DNA of 64,000 bases from Pusillimonas noertemannii. Lineage in GTDB: Bacteria; Pseudomonadota; Gammaproteobacteria; Burkholderiales; Burkholderiaceae_B. The notes beneath the pieces are model-generated. The model saw only the letters and a list, made by a program, of their open reading frames with translations. It did not search any database and was not told the DNA's origin. The stretch covers positions 1,054,001 through 1,118,000 of the forward strand of contig NZ_QEKO01000001.1 in NCBI RefSeq assembly GCF_003096595.1, written 5' to 3'. How positions within the stretch are numbered: position 1 is the first letter of the stretch; the number at the start of each line of letters is the position of its first letter. Positions 15,782 to 23,339 of this stretch are shown here, piece after piece. A program made the position numbers and the translations under genes.

Positions 15782-16286
15782 ATTTGACCTCTTCCATAAT
15801 TAAGTCGCCGTTTTCCCCTGGCCCGTTTCGAGCGTGCCATTGGGCGTGATGCTCTCTACATAGCCACCTGACTTCGAGCGGCATCAAGTAGTCATCATGA
15901 TGTGCGTCAACAGTCGGATTACCACATTCCTCGCACGGCTCGGGTGTCAGTCTCCCTAGCTTTATGGCGTTATGCGCCTCCGTCCTGGCTCTGTATTTGA
16001 GCGGGTATCGCTGCTTATATTCTTCTTCTCGGGCTGCGATCTTTGCGGCGTTTTCTCGCCTATATCGCCTGCTGCTTTCCTTTCGCGCTTCGGCGTTAGC
16101 GGCTCTATACTCAGGCCACAACTCCCTTTTCCTCGCTAATATTCGCCCTCTGTTGGCGCGGTGATAGGCCGCCGCACATTCTTTGCACACACTTCGGAAT
16201 CCTGTACGGCTCTTCTTGTCGATGTGAAAATCCTGCGCAAGCTTGACCACTTTGCACTCTTTGCACTGAAGAATCGGCTCAATCAT
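15771..16286 (-). CDS. HNH-type nuclease-like protein with zinc ribbon
   Basis: 171 residues. An N-terminal Cys-x2-Cys pair (QCKECKVVKLAQDFH) is matched by a second (CKECAAAYHRANRGR), followed by a long basic helix (about 40-110). The C-terminal part has CEECGNPTVDAHHDDYLMPLE and LCREHHAQWHA, the layout of an HNH nuclease with structural zinc. It could be a DNA nicking enzyme. It overlaps both neighbours, so it is an operon member rather than an obvious recent insertion. Confidence 0.75.
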   Translation of the reverse strand: MIEPILQCKECKVVKLAQDFHIDKKSRTGFRSVCKECAAAYHRANRGRILARKRELWPEYRAANAEARKESSRRYRRENAAKIAAREEEYKQRYPLKYRARTEAHNAIKLGRLTPEPCEECGNPTVDAHHDDYLMPLEVRWLCREHHAQWHARNGPGENGDLIMEEVKYGT

Positions 16287-16864
16287 TCCCCATCCCCCTC
16301 AATGCGGCGGGCGTGGTCGATAGAAAGCAGAAATGCCCTAAGCGCCTTCCATTCGTGATTGCGGTATCCGCTGTCCACATACACGCGGCAATTCTCACCT
16401 TTGGCTTTGGCGAACTCTTGCGCGCTCTCCATCGTGATATACGTCGCGTAGTGTTCCCATTCCTCAAAGTATCCTGTCCGAACGTAGCCCTCTGGCTCGT
16501 CTCCCGTATCGTCGTACCGGGCCTCAAGATCGGCAGCTTCGTCGCCTTCCACGAGGTCCCCGCTGTCTGTATCAAACCAGCCAATGTTGTCGGTGCAGTC
16601 GGTATCGAGGCCGGTCACTATCCGCTTCTTCTGAACGGTAAATATCGGGTCGGCAGTACAGTGTTCGAAGGTGTCAGCAGCGATGCGCTCAGCCATCAGT
16701 CGAATATTGGCTGGTATGGCATCCTCCCGATCTTGCGATTGCAGCGCTGCGCGGCCTTCTACCCACCCTTCATACCTAGCTTCGCAATACAGCGTGCTGT
16801 TGTATTTTTCTCGATACCACGCCTCAAACTCGACGCGCTCTTGTTCGTCAGACTTGGTTGTCAT
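16283..16864 (-). CDS. Acidic phage protein of unknown function
   Basis: 193 residues, strongly acidic in the middle (GDLVEGDEAADLEARYDDTG). The N-terminus FEAWYREKY and WVEGRAALQ resembles the start of many phage early-region proteins. Start ATG at 16864 is preferred over one 30 bp upstream since it gives the usual MTTKSDEQE-type N-terminus. It overlaps the HNH-like gene by 4 bp and the upstream gene by 17 bp. Function unknown. Confidence 0.6.
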   Translation of the reverse strand: MTTKSDEQERVEFEAWYREKYNSTLYCEARYEGWVEGRAALQSQDREDAIPANIRLMAERIAADTFEHCTADPIFTVQKKRIVTGLDTDCTDNIGWFDTDSGDLVEGDEAADLEARYDDTGDEPEGYVRTGYFEEWEHYATYITMESAQEFAKAKGENCRVYVDSGYRNHEWKALRAFLLSIDHARRIEGDGE

Positions 16865-17051
16865 GATTGACCTCTCCCTGTGCCGCATCCGCACAGCCGT
16901 TTTTTAGATGCCAATGTGGGCACCACAGCCATGGGTTGTCCGGTTCGTCCGTATCCCACACCCAGCCGTCGGTGAGCGGGTCCAAGCTCGGGGGCGCTTT
17001 CCCGCACACCGCGCAACCCGCCCACATCTGGGTCAGCAGATCCTTGTACAT
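16848..17051 (-). CDS. Small Cys-rich phage protein
   Basis: 67 residues. Cys-Ala-Val-Cys near residue 14 and later Cys/His residues (WLWCPHWH, NGC) suggest a bound metal. ATG at 17051 is chosen for the ribosome site GAGGAATGCC; a longer reading to 17123 lacks one. Function unknown. Confidence 0.55.
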   Translation of the reverse strand: MYKDLLTQMWAGCAVCGKAPPSLDPLTDGWVWDTDEPDNPWLWCPHWHLKNGCADAAQGEVNHDNQV

Positions 17052-17132
17052 GGCATTCCTCGTATGATCGTGGGTTGCCGCAATGGCAAAGCTTTGGCCA
17101 GCACGGCCAGCAGTTCCAAACATTGCCGGCGT

Positions 17133-17627
17133 TCATGATTGTTCCTGTGCGAGTGCGGCGCGTGGTGCTTCTGGCATCGGCATCCAGTGCGTCGGCGGGC
17201 TTATGAAGCTCGTCATGCGAGGGATAGATCGACCGCTTTTTGTTCCCACAACGGTGTTCTGGCCGTCCATGCAGTGCCATGCAAACCCATCAGCGGGGCA
17301 GAATGCTGCACATACGCCAGCCTCCGGGTGGTAGACAATTACCTCCGTCCCATCCTTTGGCGCTGTCTCTATCGGCTGCCACTGCTGAGACTCCCGCAAC
17401 GCATCCCTCTCAGCCAGCAAGGCGCGCGCCTCCTTCTGCGCTTTCAGTAAGGCAAAACCGCGATCAAGGGCGCTTTGTCTGGCTTCGTCTCGTTCCGCGC
17501 ACAACCGACGTAATTCCTTGCTGTCACGGTGATGCTGCGAAATCAGGCCGTCGATATAGTCCGCCGCCTCTAGCATGATGGCGCTCGTAGGTGAGGCGCG
17601 TAGCCGATCGGTAAGTGACGTGCTCAT
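17133..17627 (-). CDS. DUF551-domain phage protein
   Basis: 164 residues. The N-terminal half is a coiled-coil-like helix (about 35-85, ELRRLCAERDEARQ). The C-terminal half carries the DUF551-type signature WQPIETAPKDGTEVIVY and THWMPMPEAP, common in early regions of phages. ATG at 17627 is used because MSTSLTDRL is a typical start and it overlaps the stop of the tiny gene upstream. Molecular function unknown. Confidence 0.75.
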   Translation of the reverse strand: MSTSLTDRLRASPTSAIMLEAADYIDGLISQHHRDSKELRRLCAERDEARQSALDRGFALLKAQKEARALLAERDALRESQQWQPIETAPKDGTEVIVYHPEAGVCAAFCPADGFAWHCMDGQNTVVGTKSGRSIPRMTSFISPPTHWMPMPEAPRAALAQEQS

Positions 17628-17701
17628 ATCCACTCCAATACCAGCGCAGCCACAAAGCAAGCGGCGGCGACTAGCAGAACAATCTTCGTATGTCGTTTCA
17701 T
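17624..17701 (-). CDS. Tiny membrane peptide (25 aa)
   Basis: 25 codons: MKRHTK then one hydrophobic helix (IVLLVAAACFVAALVLEWI). Its ATG overlaps the stop of the upstream tiny gene (ATGA) and its own stop overlaps the DUF551 gene start. This coupling on both sides is the main evidence that it is translated. Function unknown. Confidence 0.55.
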   Translation of the reverse strand: MKRHTKIVLLVAAACFVAALVLEWI

Positions 17702-17832
17702 AGGGAAATCCATAGGATGATGGCGATCCAGATCAGCACGATGGGCGAGATAGCCCGGCCGATTTCGATCCAGTCTTCCCGGGTAGGAACGTGCCATTCG
17801 CCTTCGTCGTCGGTGTAGGTGGGTTTGGTCAT
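17698..17832 (-). CDS. Small membrane protein (44 aa)
   Basis: 44 codons: a polar acidic N-terminus (MTKPTYTDDEGEWHVPTRED) followed by one membrane helix (IVLIWIAIILWISL). Its ATG overlaps the methyltransferase stop (ATGA) and its stop overlaps the next start. With the 25-aa gene it forms a coupled pair of single-span proteins between the methyltransferase and DUF551 genes. Function unknown. Confidence 0.6.
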   Translation of the reverse strand: MTKPTYTDDEGEWHVPTREDWIEIGRAISPIVLIWIAIILWISL

Positions 17833-19166
17833 GACGATTCAAATTGGTCTACTTGCTGAATGCGCTTACCGATCCAGCGAACGTTATTGACGCACCAGCT
17901 ATTGCCCAGCGCCTTGTATCGGGGGCCGTCAGGGCATTGGTCTGCTGGCTTGTTGCGCCATTGGATGCGTGTGTAGTTGCGCGGAAAGGATTGCAAGGCT
18001 TCGCATTCCTCGGGGGTAAGGCGGCGAACCTGCATGCCCAGCAGAGCCCCGTTGTGGCGCCGCGACCCGTTGTTGCTGTCCAGCGTGGCATGCACGTCAT
18101 CGATGCGCACGCCGCTCTGGCTCGTTTGGAATGCCACGGCCTGATGCCCTCCGCCATTAGAGTGACTGCCTGCATGGGCCATCGCTCGCTGAGTGCCAGC
18201 CGCCTCGACGCCGACCCCGAACCCGTTCTGGCCGCTGCTTTTGCAATCGAAAGCGATGGCGGGCGCATGGGCTCCGGCAGCCAACGGATGGCACGGGTCT
18301 CCGGGTTTCGGGTTGCTCCCGTTCTCTCTGCTGGTGATCTGGGTGGTGTCGAACGCGACTGGCACCAAAGGCGTGCCTCGCCCAGTGCCATCCTCACTGG
18401 CGTCGAAGCCTTCGGCTTTCAGCGTGTGCGTGATGTCGCCGGTGATGCACACCGCCGAATTCTGCGAACACTTCAGCGGTGCACTGGTGTGCGGGTCTGG
18501 TTTCAGATGGTCGGGCTGCACGTATCCGCTGCATGCTTCGTCTGTTCCTGGAAATCCACCTGCGCCAGTGCGGCTTGCAAGGGTGCCGGCAGTTTCTTCC
18601 CCCGTGCCTCTGCTCGGCGCAGGATGCCCCGACATGCTGTGGCGCTCAAAAAGAACCGCCGCGGCACTTCTCCAGTCTCCAAGACATCCGACAACGAACA
18701 CACGTCGGCGTCGCTGGGCCACTCCAAAGTACTGAGCGTCCAGAATTCTGTAGGCGAACCCATACCCGAGTTGGCCCAGCATCCCGAGGAAGGTTCCAAA
18801 ATCCCGTCCTCGATTACTCGACAAGACGCCGGGGACGTTCTCCCATACCACCCATTTGGGGCGATACTTTGCAGCAATGGCGCCAAAGGTAAGCATGAGG
18901 TTGCCACGTGGGTCATCCAGTCCTTTTCTGAGTCCGGCGACACTGAATGATTGACAGGGAGTTCCTCCACACAAAAGATCGACATCTGCATCTGGCCACT
19001 CCTTGTATTTGGTCATGTCGCCCCAGTTCGGGACATTGGGATAGTGATGCGCCAGCACAGCGCAAGGGAATGGTTCGATTTCACTGAAAGCGACGGCGGA
19101 CCATCCGAGGGGATTCCAGGCCACGCTAGCGGCTTCGATTCCAGAGCAGACGCTGAGAAAGCGCAC
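17829..19166 (-). CDS. Phage C5-cytosine DNA methyltransferase (orphan)
   Basis: 445 residues with the ordered C5-methyltransferase motifs: motif I (FLSVCSGIEAASVAW), motif IV with catalytic Cys71 (GGTPCQSFSVAG), motif VI (Glu109-Asn-Val), motif VIII (about 151-155, QRRRR) and motifs IX-X (RRLTPEECEALQSFP, YKALGNSWCVNNV). The target-recognition region (about 175-390) is long and rich in Gly, His and Ser. No restriction endonuclease lies beside it. It probably methylates phage DNA against host restriction or affects regulation. The recognition sequence cannot be read from here. Confidence 0.93.
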   Translation of the reverse strand: MRFLSVCSGIEAASVAWNPLGWSAVAFSEIEPFPCAVLAHHYPNVPNWGDMTKYKEWPDADVDLLCGGTPCQSFSVAGLRKGLDDPRGNLMLTFGAIAAKYRPKWVVWENVPGVLSSNRGRDFGTFLGMLGQLGYGFAYRILDAQYFGVAQRRRRVFVVGCLGDWRSAAAVLFERHSMSGHPAPSRGTGEETAGTLASRTGAGGFPGTDEACSGYVQPDHLKPDPHTSAPLKCSQNSAVCITGDITHTLKAEGFDASEDGTGRGTPLVPVAFDTTQITSRENGSNPKPGDPCHPLAAGAHAPAIAFDCKSSGQNGFGVGVEAAGTQRAMAHAGSHSNGGGHQAVAFQTSQSGVRIDDVHATLDSNNGSRRHNGALLGMQVRRLTPEECEALQSFPRNYTRIQWRNKPADQCPDGPRYKALGNSWCVNNVRWIGKRIQQVDQFESS

Positions 19167-19220
19167 AAATTCAACCCCAGCCCTTATTAGGGGCCGGGCT
19201 CCATGGTGGTGGGAATTGGG

Positions 19221-19730
19221 TTACTTGACTGCGAGTCGGAAGCCCTGAGTCAGCTTCGCGCCGGGTATTTCTGCCCCGTCCTTTAGTGCCTGCAACATGA
19301 GTCGCTTGTCAGGCACAGGGGCGGGTGGCGGCGGGTCCGTCAGGTAGTCGGCGGGCAGTTGGCGTTCGTCGAATATCTCGACCTTCGGCGGGTTCTTGGC
19401 TACTTTGATACTGAATAGCGGGGCGTCGATTCGCTCGATATTGCACGCCAGCATGTTGTCCAGCACGTACTTGCGTAGGGCGTCTGCTCGAGCTTGGCGG
19501 GCCTTTTTCAGGTCTTGCAGGCGCTTAATCTCCGCGTCGATGGTCGGGATATCTGCTTCCATCGTGCGGGCTACCATTTCGCAACCCTGCGCCTTCTCGG
19601 AGATTGCATCAGGCAGGCCGGACGCTTCTATGGTGTCGCTGATCGTATCCAGATCAAAGTCACCATCAGCTAGAAACATTGCCAGGGCGCGGTACTCGGA
19701 TGCGAGGTTGTATAGAGCGGGTGCACTCAT
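19221..19730 (-). CDS. Siphovirus Gp157-family protein
   Basis: 169 residues with the layout of the Gp157 family: an N-terminal helical region, a central coiled coil (about 60-100, EIKRLQDLKKARQARADALR) and a C-terminal part with FSIKVAKNPPKVEIFDERQLP. In other phages this family sits beside single-strand-binding and annealing genes, and a member was linked to phage resistance in Streptococcus. Here it lies next to an SSB-like and a Sak4-like gene, so a recombination role is inferred. Confidence 0.85.
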   Translation of the reverse strand: MSAPALYNLASEYRALAMFLADGDFDLDTISDTIEASGLPDAISEKAQGCEMVARTMEADIPTIDAEIKRLQDLKKARQARADALRKYVLDNMLACNIERIDAPLFSIKVAKNPPKVEIFDERQLPADYLTDPPPPAPVPDKRLMLQALKDGAEIPGAKLTQGFRLAVK

Positions 19731-19780
19731 GTTCTATCCGGGCAGCTTATTGGGCCGCCCGGTCCTGTTGTTGGCTATTC

Positions 19781-20395
19781 TTAGAATTCGTCGCCAAATG
19801 GGTCGTCGGGCTCACTGCCTCCAGCGCTGGCGGGCTGGCTGCCGTAGTCGCCGCCTGTGCGCTCGTCCTTGTCTTTCAGGGAGGCGATCATGCCGCTAAG
19901 AGCTTTGGGCTGTGTGGCGCCGTCCAACACCTCTTTTGCGGTCAACTCGGTGCTTGCCTGGAATGGCGCAAAGATGTTGAACTTGTAGCCGTCTTTGCCG
20001 TCATTCTTGGTGTACAGCACCTTTTGAAGTACGAGCCCGACCGCCTTGTTATGCAGGGCAGGAAAGCCCACGACTTGCCGGGGGTTACCGTTGGCGTCTT
20101 TGATCGTGGCCTGTTTTGGCTGAAGCTCGGAGACGCCCATCACCGTCATGATGGCGTTGAGTACCTTGTATCCGTACAAAGCTTCACCACGCTCGTTGTA
20201 GGTCCATAGGGTCAGGTAGTTTGCCTGCTGGCCCTCGCGGCTCTTAAACGAAAACTCGATACCCTCCGTGCCCTTCTTGCTGGTTACAGCCTCGGCGAGC
20301 GAGAACTCGCCGATGTACTTGCCGGACTGGTCGATGTAGTTGTTGGCATTCGCCTGACGGGCGGCGGCAGGGTCTGCGGTATAGCTGCGTTGCAT
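19781..20395 (-). CDS. Probable phage single-stranded-DNA-binding protein
   Basis: 204 residues. The body (about 20-150) is beta-rich (YIGEFSLAEAVTSKKGTEGI, FSFKSREGQQANYLTL). The C-terminus ends in SEPDDPFGDEF, an acidic tail with a final aromatic of the kind SSB proteins use to recruit partners. The position between Gp157 and Sak4-like genes supports the call. I do not recognise the exact family, so this is an inference from tail and context. Confidence 0.6.
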   Translation of the reverse strand: MQRSYTADPAAARQANANNYIDQSGKYIGEFSLAEAVTSKKGTEGIEFSFKSREGQQANYLTLWTYNERGEALYGYKVLNAIMTVMGVSELQPKQATIKDANGNPRQVVGFPALHNKAVGLVLQKVLYTKNDGKDGYKFNIFAPFQASTELTAKEVLDGATQPKALSGMIASLKDKDERTGGDYGSQPASAGGSEPDDPFGDEF

Positions 20396-20406
20396 GGAAA
20401 GCTCCT

Positions 20407-21063
20407 TTAAGCGGGCTGCTCGGTTAGTTCGTAATACTCTTGGATGGCTTGGTCGACGGCGCGAAGATCGTTATCAATCGTCTCGGCGTCGAATAGGCCC
20501 ATTGGGGTCTTCGTGGTATCGCTGCCGTTATTGCGGGTGGCGAACAGGTATTGACCGTCTCGAAGTTGGGTGCGAAGTACTATCGTCACCATGCCTTCAA
20601 GGGCAATTTTTTCGTCCAGCATCCGGCCAATCGTCTTGATTTTGGTGTGGCCTGACTCGCTGGTTTCGATGTGGCTCAATATATAGACGCGCACATCTTC
20701 GGGTAGAGCGGCTGCGGCGTTGATGATGTCCCAGGCGTTCTTCCCAATTTCCGTAAACTTGTTGAAGCCCGTTTCGTTCGTGCGGCGCATGAACTCGTTC
20801 GCCATCACGTACTGGAAGTCATCAAGCACGATGACCTTGCGCTTGGTCTTTTGCATGATGTTGATAATCTGCGCCGCGCTGTCCGTCTGAAAGATGTTTC
20901 CTTCCTTGCAAACCTCCTTATCGAAGCGCTTCCATGCCTTTGACTTAAAGGGCAGGGGTTTCTTCACGGCTTGGATAAGTAGTGTTTCTGCTGCCTCCAT
21001 GTTGCGCAGGCTGGTTGTTTTGCCGGTTCCGGATTCCCCGAGAACCATAGTGACGATGCTCAT
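20407..21063 (-). CDS. Sak4-like RecA-fold ATPase (AAA_24 type)
   Basis: 218 residues. Walker A is GESGTGKT (residues 9-16) and Walker B is VIVLDDFQ (Asp81-Asp82). Compact RecA-fold phage ATPases with this layout, next to an SSB gene, match the Sak4 class of single-strand annealing or recombination proteins. It should act in phage DNA recombination. ATG at 21063 follows GGAG. The gene overlaps the preceding small gene by 119 bp in another frame. Confidence 0.8.
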   Translation of the reverse strand: MSIVTMVLGESGTGKTTSLRNMEAAETLLIQAVKKPLPFKSKAWKRFDKEVCKEGNIFQTDSAAQIINIMQKTKRKVIVLDDFQYVMANEFMRRTNETGFNKFTEIGKNAWDIINAAAALPEDVRVYILSHIETSESGHTKIKTIGRMLDEKIALEGMVTIVLRTQLRDGQYLFATRNNGSDTTKTPMGLFDAETIDNDLRAVDQAIQEYYELTEQPA

Positions 21064-21178
21064 AGTTGTTCTCCAATTCGTGCGATTCGGGCTGCTTGAG
21101 TTTTGCGACGATTCGACCGGCGCCGCCCCGGATGACTGGCTCAGGTAAGCCAGGCAGGAAATACTCTTCGGCTTTCAT
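20945..21178 (-). CDS. Small protein, start coupled to 21175-21321
   Basis: 77 codons. The first 40 residues (MKAEEYFLPGLPEPVIRGGA) look like a protein; the rest is read out of frame through the start of the Sak4-like gene and is Asn/Arg/Gln-rich. Its ATG overlaps the previous stop (ATGA), which supports translation. The long overlap is unusual, and an undetected frameshift near 21060 that once ended it sooner is possible. Confidence 0.45.
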   Translation of the reverse strand: MKAEEYFLPGLPEPVIRGGAGRIVAKLKQPESHELENNYEHRHYGSRGIRNRQNNQPAQHGGSRNTTYPSREETPAL

Positions 21179-21321
21179 AAGACCGCCGTGAGCAGGTGAT
21201 CTGCCGCCAGCCATCCAGTCACGAATAAAACGGTTAGCGGGTACGCATACCAAGGCGCCTTATCGGTGTCGCCCGGCTGGCGGTAGCATTCGAGGGTTAT
21301 GCGGCTCAGCAGCTGTTTCAT
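21175..21321 (-). CDS. Small protein with one membrane segment (48 aa)
   Basis: 48 codons with ribosome site GGAGG and ATG at 21321. The N-terminus MKQLLSRITLECYRQPGDTD is polar; the C-terminal half (YPLTVLFVTGWLAADHLL) is a probable membrane helix. Its ATG overlaps the upstream stop and its stop overlaps the downstream ATG, each as ATGA. Confidence 0.6.
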   Translation of the reverse strand: MKQLLSRITLECYRQPGDTDKAPWYAYPLTVLFVTGWLAADHLLTAVL

Positions 21322-21554
21322 TTGGCCTCCATATATCGAATTTCCCACCACTCGTATTGATCTGGATCAGCCTCATCGGCCAATGCCTGGGCTTGTTGGG
21401 TGATGATTTCTTGCCAGTACTTCGGGGGCTTGCCGAGAAAGTCCTGTTCGTTGCGCATTGCGTGAGCCAGGGCGTGCCAGACAAGCTGCGGACAAAGGTC
21501 GACGCAATCCTGATCGACGACGCCCGAGTCGGGGTCTCGCGTGATAGTCAGCAT
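21318..21554 (-). CDS. Small acidic phage protein
   Basis: 78 residues: an N-terminal MLTITRDPDSGVVDQDCVDL, a helical middle (HALAHAMRNEQDFLGKPPKYW) and an acidic end (DEADPDQYEWWEIRYME). It heads the coupled chain that leads into the Sak4-like gene; AAGGAGAT lies close upstream of its ATG. Function unknown. Confidence 0.65.
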   Translation of the reverse strand: MLTITRDPDSGVVDQDCVDLCPQLVWHALAHAMRNEQDFLGKPPKYWQEIITQQAQALADEADPDQYEWWEIRYMEAK

Positions 21555-21586
21555 GGGGATCTCCTTTGGGGAGTCAGAATGGGTGG

Positions 21587-21683
21587 AGGGTGCGCAACCG
21601 CCTTGAAGCAGGCTTGTTGGCTTTACACGTATCGGATTTCAGGAGAAGCGCCGGGGGCTAAAGTCCGGCGTACTGCGCACCCT
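21587..21683 (+). ncRNA. Structured RNA, possibly C4-antisense-like
   Basis: AGGGTGCGCA (21587-21596) pairs perfectly with TGCGCACCCT (21674-21683), closing a 77-nt interior. Inside are two hairpins: GCCT-TGAAGC-AGGC near 21600-21613 and CGCCGG..CCGGCG just before the closing strand. The internal single-stranded stretch contains CAGGAG. This three-stem layout recalls the C4 antisense RNA of phage P1/P7 and many prophages, which blocks an antirepressor or Icd-type gene on the same transcript. The pairing is seen; the family name is from memory and untested. Strand is inferred from the downstream reading frame. Confidence 0.5.
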
Positions 21684-21734
21684 CGCGAAAACTCACGGCG
21701 ACATGGGCTTTCGGGAGGATGCTGATATAAGAAT

Positions 21735-22019
21735 TTGGGTTATGTCAGGTTCGCGGTGGAAGTTGATTTAAGGGTGGGCCCGTATCGTGGAGCCCATGAC
21801 GCGAAGCTGCACCGCCCGGCCGCACAGTCGCAACCCGTTATCCATATTGGCGGCGAAAATTTGCCACCTTTCGGCTTCAGCCTTTGCTCTTACCTCCCGG
21901 AACGGCTAGGCGGGCGACCAATATGGATACTTCATGGCCCTGCGCCGCAACCGACGCGGGCAGGGGTGGCCTATGGGTTATGGCTGGCCGGGCCGGGGAG
22001 GGGTGGGAGTAGGGCCTGA
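21735..22019 (+). CDS. Candidate Icd/Ash-like protein downstream of the structured RNA
   Basis: A 94-codon frame starting at TTG, lying after the structured RNA on the plus strand and against the surrounding leftward operon. The C-terminal part GGRPIWILHGPAPQPTRAG has the odd Pro/Arg/Gly-rich texture of Icd/Ash-type proteins that follow C4 RNAs. The DNA also holds an 11-bp inverted repeat (21840-21850 with 21918-21928). It overlaps the end of the minus-strand gene at 21971. Weak start and composition keep confidence low. Confidence 0.3.
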   Translation: MGYVRFAVEVDLRVGPYRGAHDAKLHRPAAQSQPVIHIGGENLPPFGFSLCSYLPERLGGRPIWILHGPAPQPTRAGVAYGLWLAGPGRGGSRA

Positions 22020-22255
22020 ATGGAATCGAACACGAACCCCTCGACATGCACTCTGGAATCGTGCAATAGGTTCAATACCGATTCCACCGCCTCCCTCACA
22101 CAAGCGTCTTTGTAGGCTTCGGCCTGGTCCACAGTGATAAGGCCCGATATCGTCAGGCCTGGCGTATCGAGGTCGACGCGCTTTAGGTCTACGACTCGAG
22201 CTCCGCTTGGGGCGGTGTAGAGGTAGGCGCAGGGGGTGGGCATCGTTACCTTCAT
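21971..22255 (-). CDS. Small phage protein of unknown function
   Basis: 94 residues. Beta-rich N-terminus (PCAYLYTAPSGARVVDLKRV) and a helical centre (VDQAEAYKDACVREAVESVL). Its ATG overlaps the upstream stop (ATGA). After it the leftward operon is free of coding sequence on this strand until 21554. Confidence 0.6.
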   Translation of the reverse strand: MKVTMPTPCAYLYTAPSGARVVDLKRVDLDTPGLTISGLITVDQAEAYKDACVREAVESVLNLLHDSRVHVEGFVFDSIQALLPPLPGPASHNP

Positions 22256-22569
22256 GGCTGTTTCTCCATTGCGGCGTCGATCAGCCTTCCAAATTGATAG
22301 GCGATGTTGCCGAAGCCCCCGGAAAAATGGTAGCAGCCTGTCTCGTCGGGCTGTCCAAACATGGCTCGCACCATTTCATTAGTAGGATAGACTGGCACCG
22401 TCGCCCAGCCTTCCCGTAGCCTCTGCACCTCAGGAGATTGCAGGACGGCTTGCTCGATGAATGGCAATAGCGCCTCTGCCAGTGCGCCAGCTCCAAGATC
22501 ATGCTTACCATCAACGCGGCGTATCTCTTGGGCTAGATCATCCACGTTAAGCAATGCTTCAGTGGTCAT
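22252..22569 (-). CDS. Small phage protein of unknown function
   Basis: 105 residues. N-terminal helical part (DDLAQEIRRVDGKHDLGAGA) and a central VPVYPTNEMVRAMFG, a phrase typical of phage early-region proteins with unknown roles. Coupled to both neighbours by short overlaps. Confidence 0.6.
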   Translation of the reverse strand: MTTEALLNVDDLAQEIRRVDGKHDLGAGALAEALLPFIEQAVLQSPEVQRLREGWATVPVYPTNEMVRAMFGQPDETGCYHFSGGFGNIAYQFGRLIDAAMEKQP

Positions 22570-22729
22570 GGCTGGCTCCCTCAGTCTTGGCGGCAGGCTC
22601 TTGTTTGTGAGGACATTCGCCTAAGTAGCCGCAATACTTGCCGCCGACGATCACATACCCGCACATGAATCCGGGTCGGATCGAGCCGCGGACGGCGCAG
22701 GTTGGCTTTGGGTCTTGTTTGTGTTCCAT
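22559..22729 (-). CDS. Small Cys-containing phage protein
   Basis: 56 residues with four Cys (TCAVRGSIRPGFMCGYV, KYCGYLGECPHK), possibly a small metal-binding fold. The ATG at 22729 has the strong site AAGGAG 6 bp upstream. A GTG at 22759 that overlaps the previous stop is an alternative start adding ten residues. Confidence 0.55.
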   Translation of the reverse strand: MEHKQDPKPTCAVRGSIRPGFMCGYVIVGGKYCGYLGECPHKQEPAAKTEGASHDH

Positions 22730-22755
22730 CTTGTTCTCCTTGTTATCCGGCGCAG

Positions 22756-23130
22756 TCACTTAGCCAGCGATGCGGCGTATTCGATTAGGTAAATCTTTGG
22801 GGCGATCCAGATTTGGAGCCAGTCGAGACTCCATGCCAAGCTCGGAAGGCCGTAGAGAAAGCACAGAAAAAAGGCCACTAATGCTGCCGGAGGCATATTT
22901 TCGCCATCCCAAAAATCGGTGTTGCGCCAAACGCGGACTATTGCAATGGTGACGCCAATAAACCCCGCGATGGACAGCGAGAACAGCAGTCCGGACATAA
23001 CCGCCTTCCACACCAACAACTGCTGAATGACATCCGGCAATTGTGCCGACAAGAACTGGGTACCGGCGTCGATTCCCTGCGTCGCCCTGGCCAGTATTTC
23101 GGCCAGCGCCGTTTGTAGTTGTTCGTTCAT
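22756..23130 (-). CDS. Phage membrane protein
   Basis: 124 residues. A polar helical N-terminus (about 1-35) is followed by membrane segments at about 40-65, 80-98 and possibly 100-118. GAGGACAT precedes ATG at 23130. It lies in the early leftward operon, where membrane proteins often alter host physiology or exclude other phages; that role is only inferred. Confidence 0.6.
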   Translation of the reverse strand: MNEQLQTALAEILARATQGIDAGTQFLSAQLPDVIQQLLVWKAVMSGLLFSLSIAGFIGVTIAIVRVWRNTDFWDGENMPPAALVAFFLCFLYGLPSLAWSLDWLQIWIAPKIYLIEYAASLAK

Positions 23131-23162
23131 ATGTCCTCACATGAAAATCGCAGCGCTGACGG

Positions 23163-23339
23163 TCAGCGGCGATGGGGTTGGGTTGGCTGGGTTATTCGCA
23201 CGTCCGAAATGTGCTTCATCTGGCGTAGCTTTTCCGCGGCGCGCTCGGCGTCCGCTTTGTCTTTTGCGTAATACCGGCCTGAAAATTCCGGGTTTCGGTA
23301 CCGGACGTAATCCACGCGCCAGGCCTCGACGATTTTCAT
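23163..23339 (-). CDS. Small basic phage protein (58 aa)
   Basis: 58 codons: MKIVEAWRVDYVRYRNPEFS then a charged helix (YYAKDKADAERAAEKLRQMK). Its ATG overlaps the upstream stop (ATGA). The tidy charge pattern and coupling argue that it is real; no family recognised. Confidence 0.6.
   Translation of the reverse strand: MKIVEAWRVDYVRYRNPEFSGRYYAKDKADAERAAEKLRQMKHISDVRITQPTQPHRR

Noticed and set aside
17844-18950. 368-codon plus-strand frame over the methyltransferase gene
   Set aside because: Antisense shadow of a gene with clear catalytic motifs.
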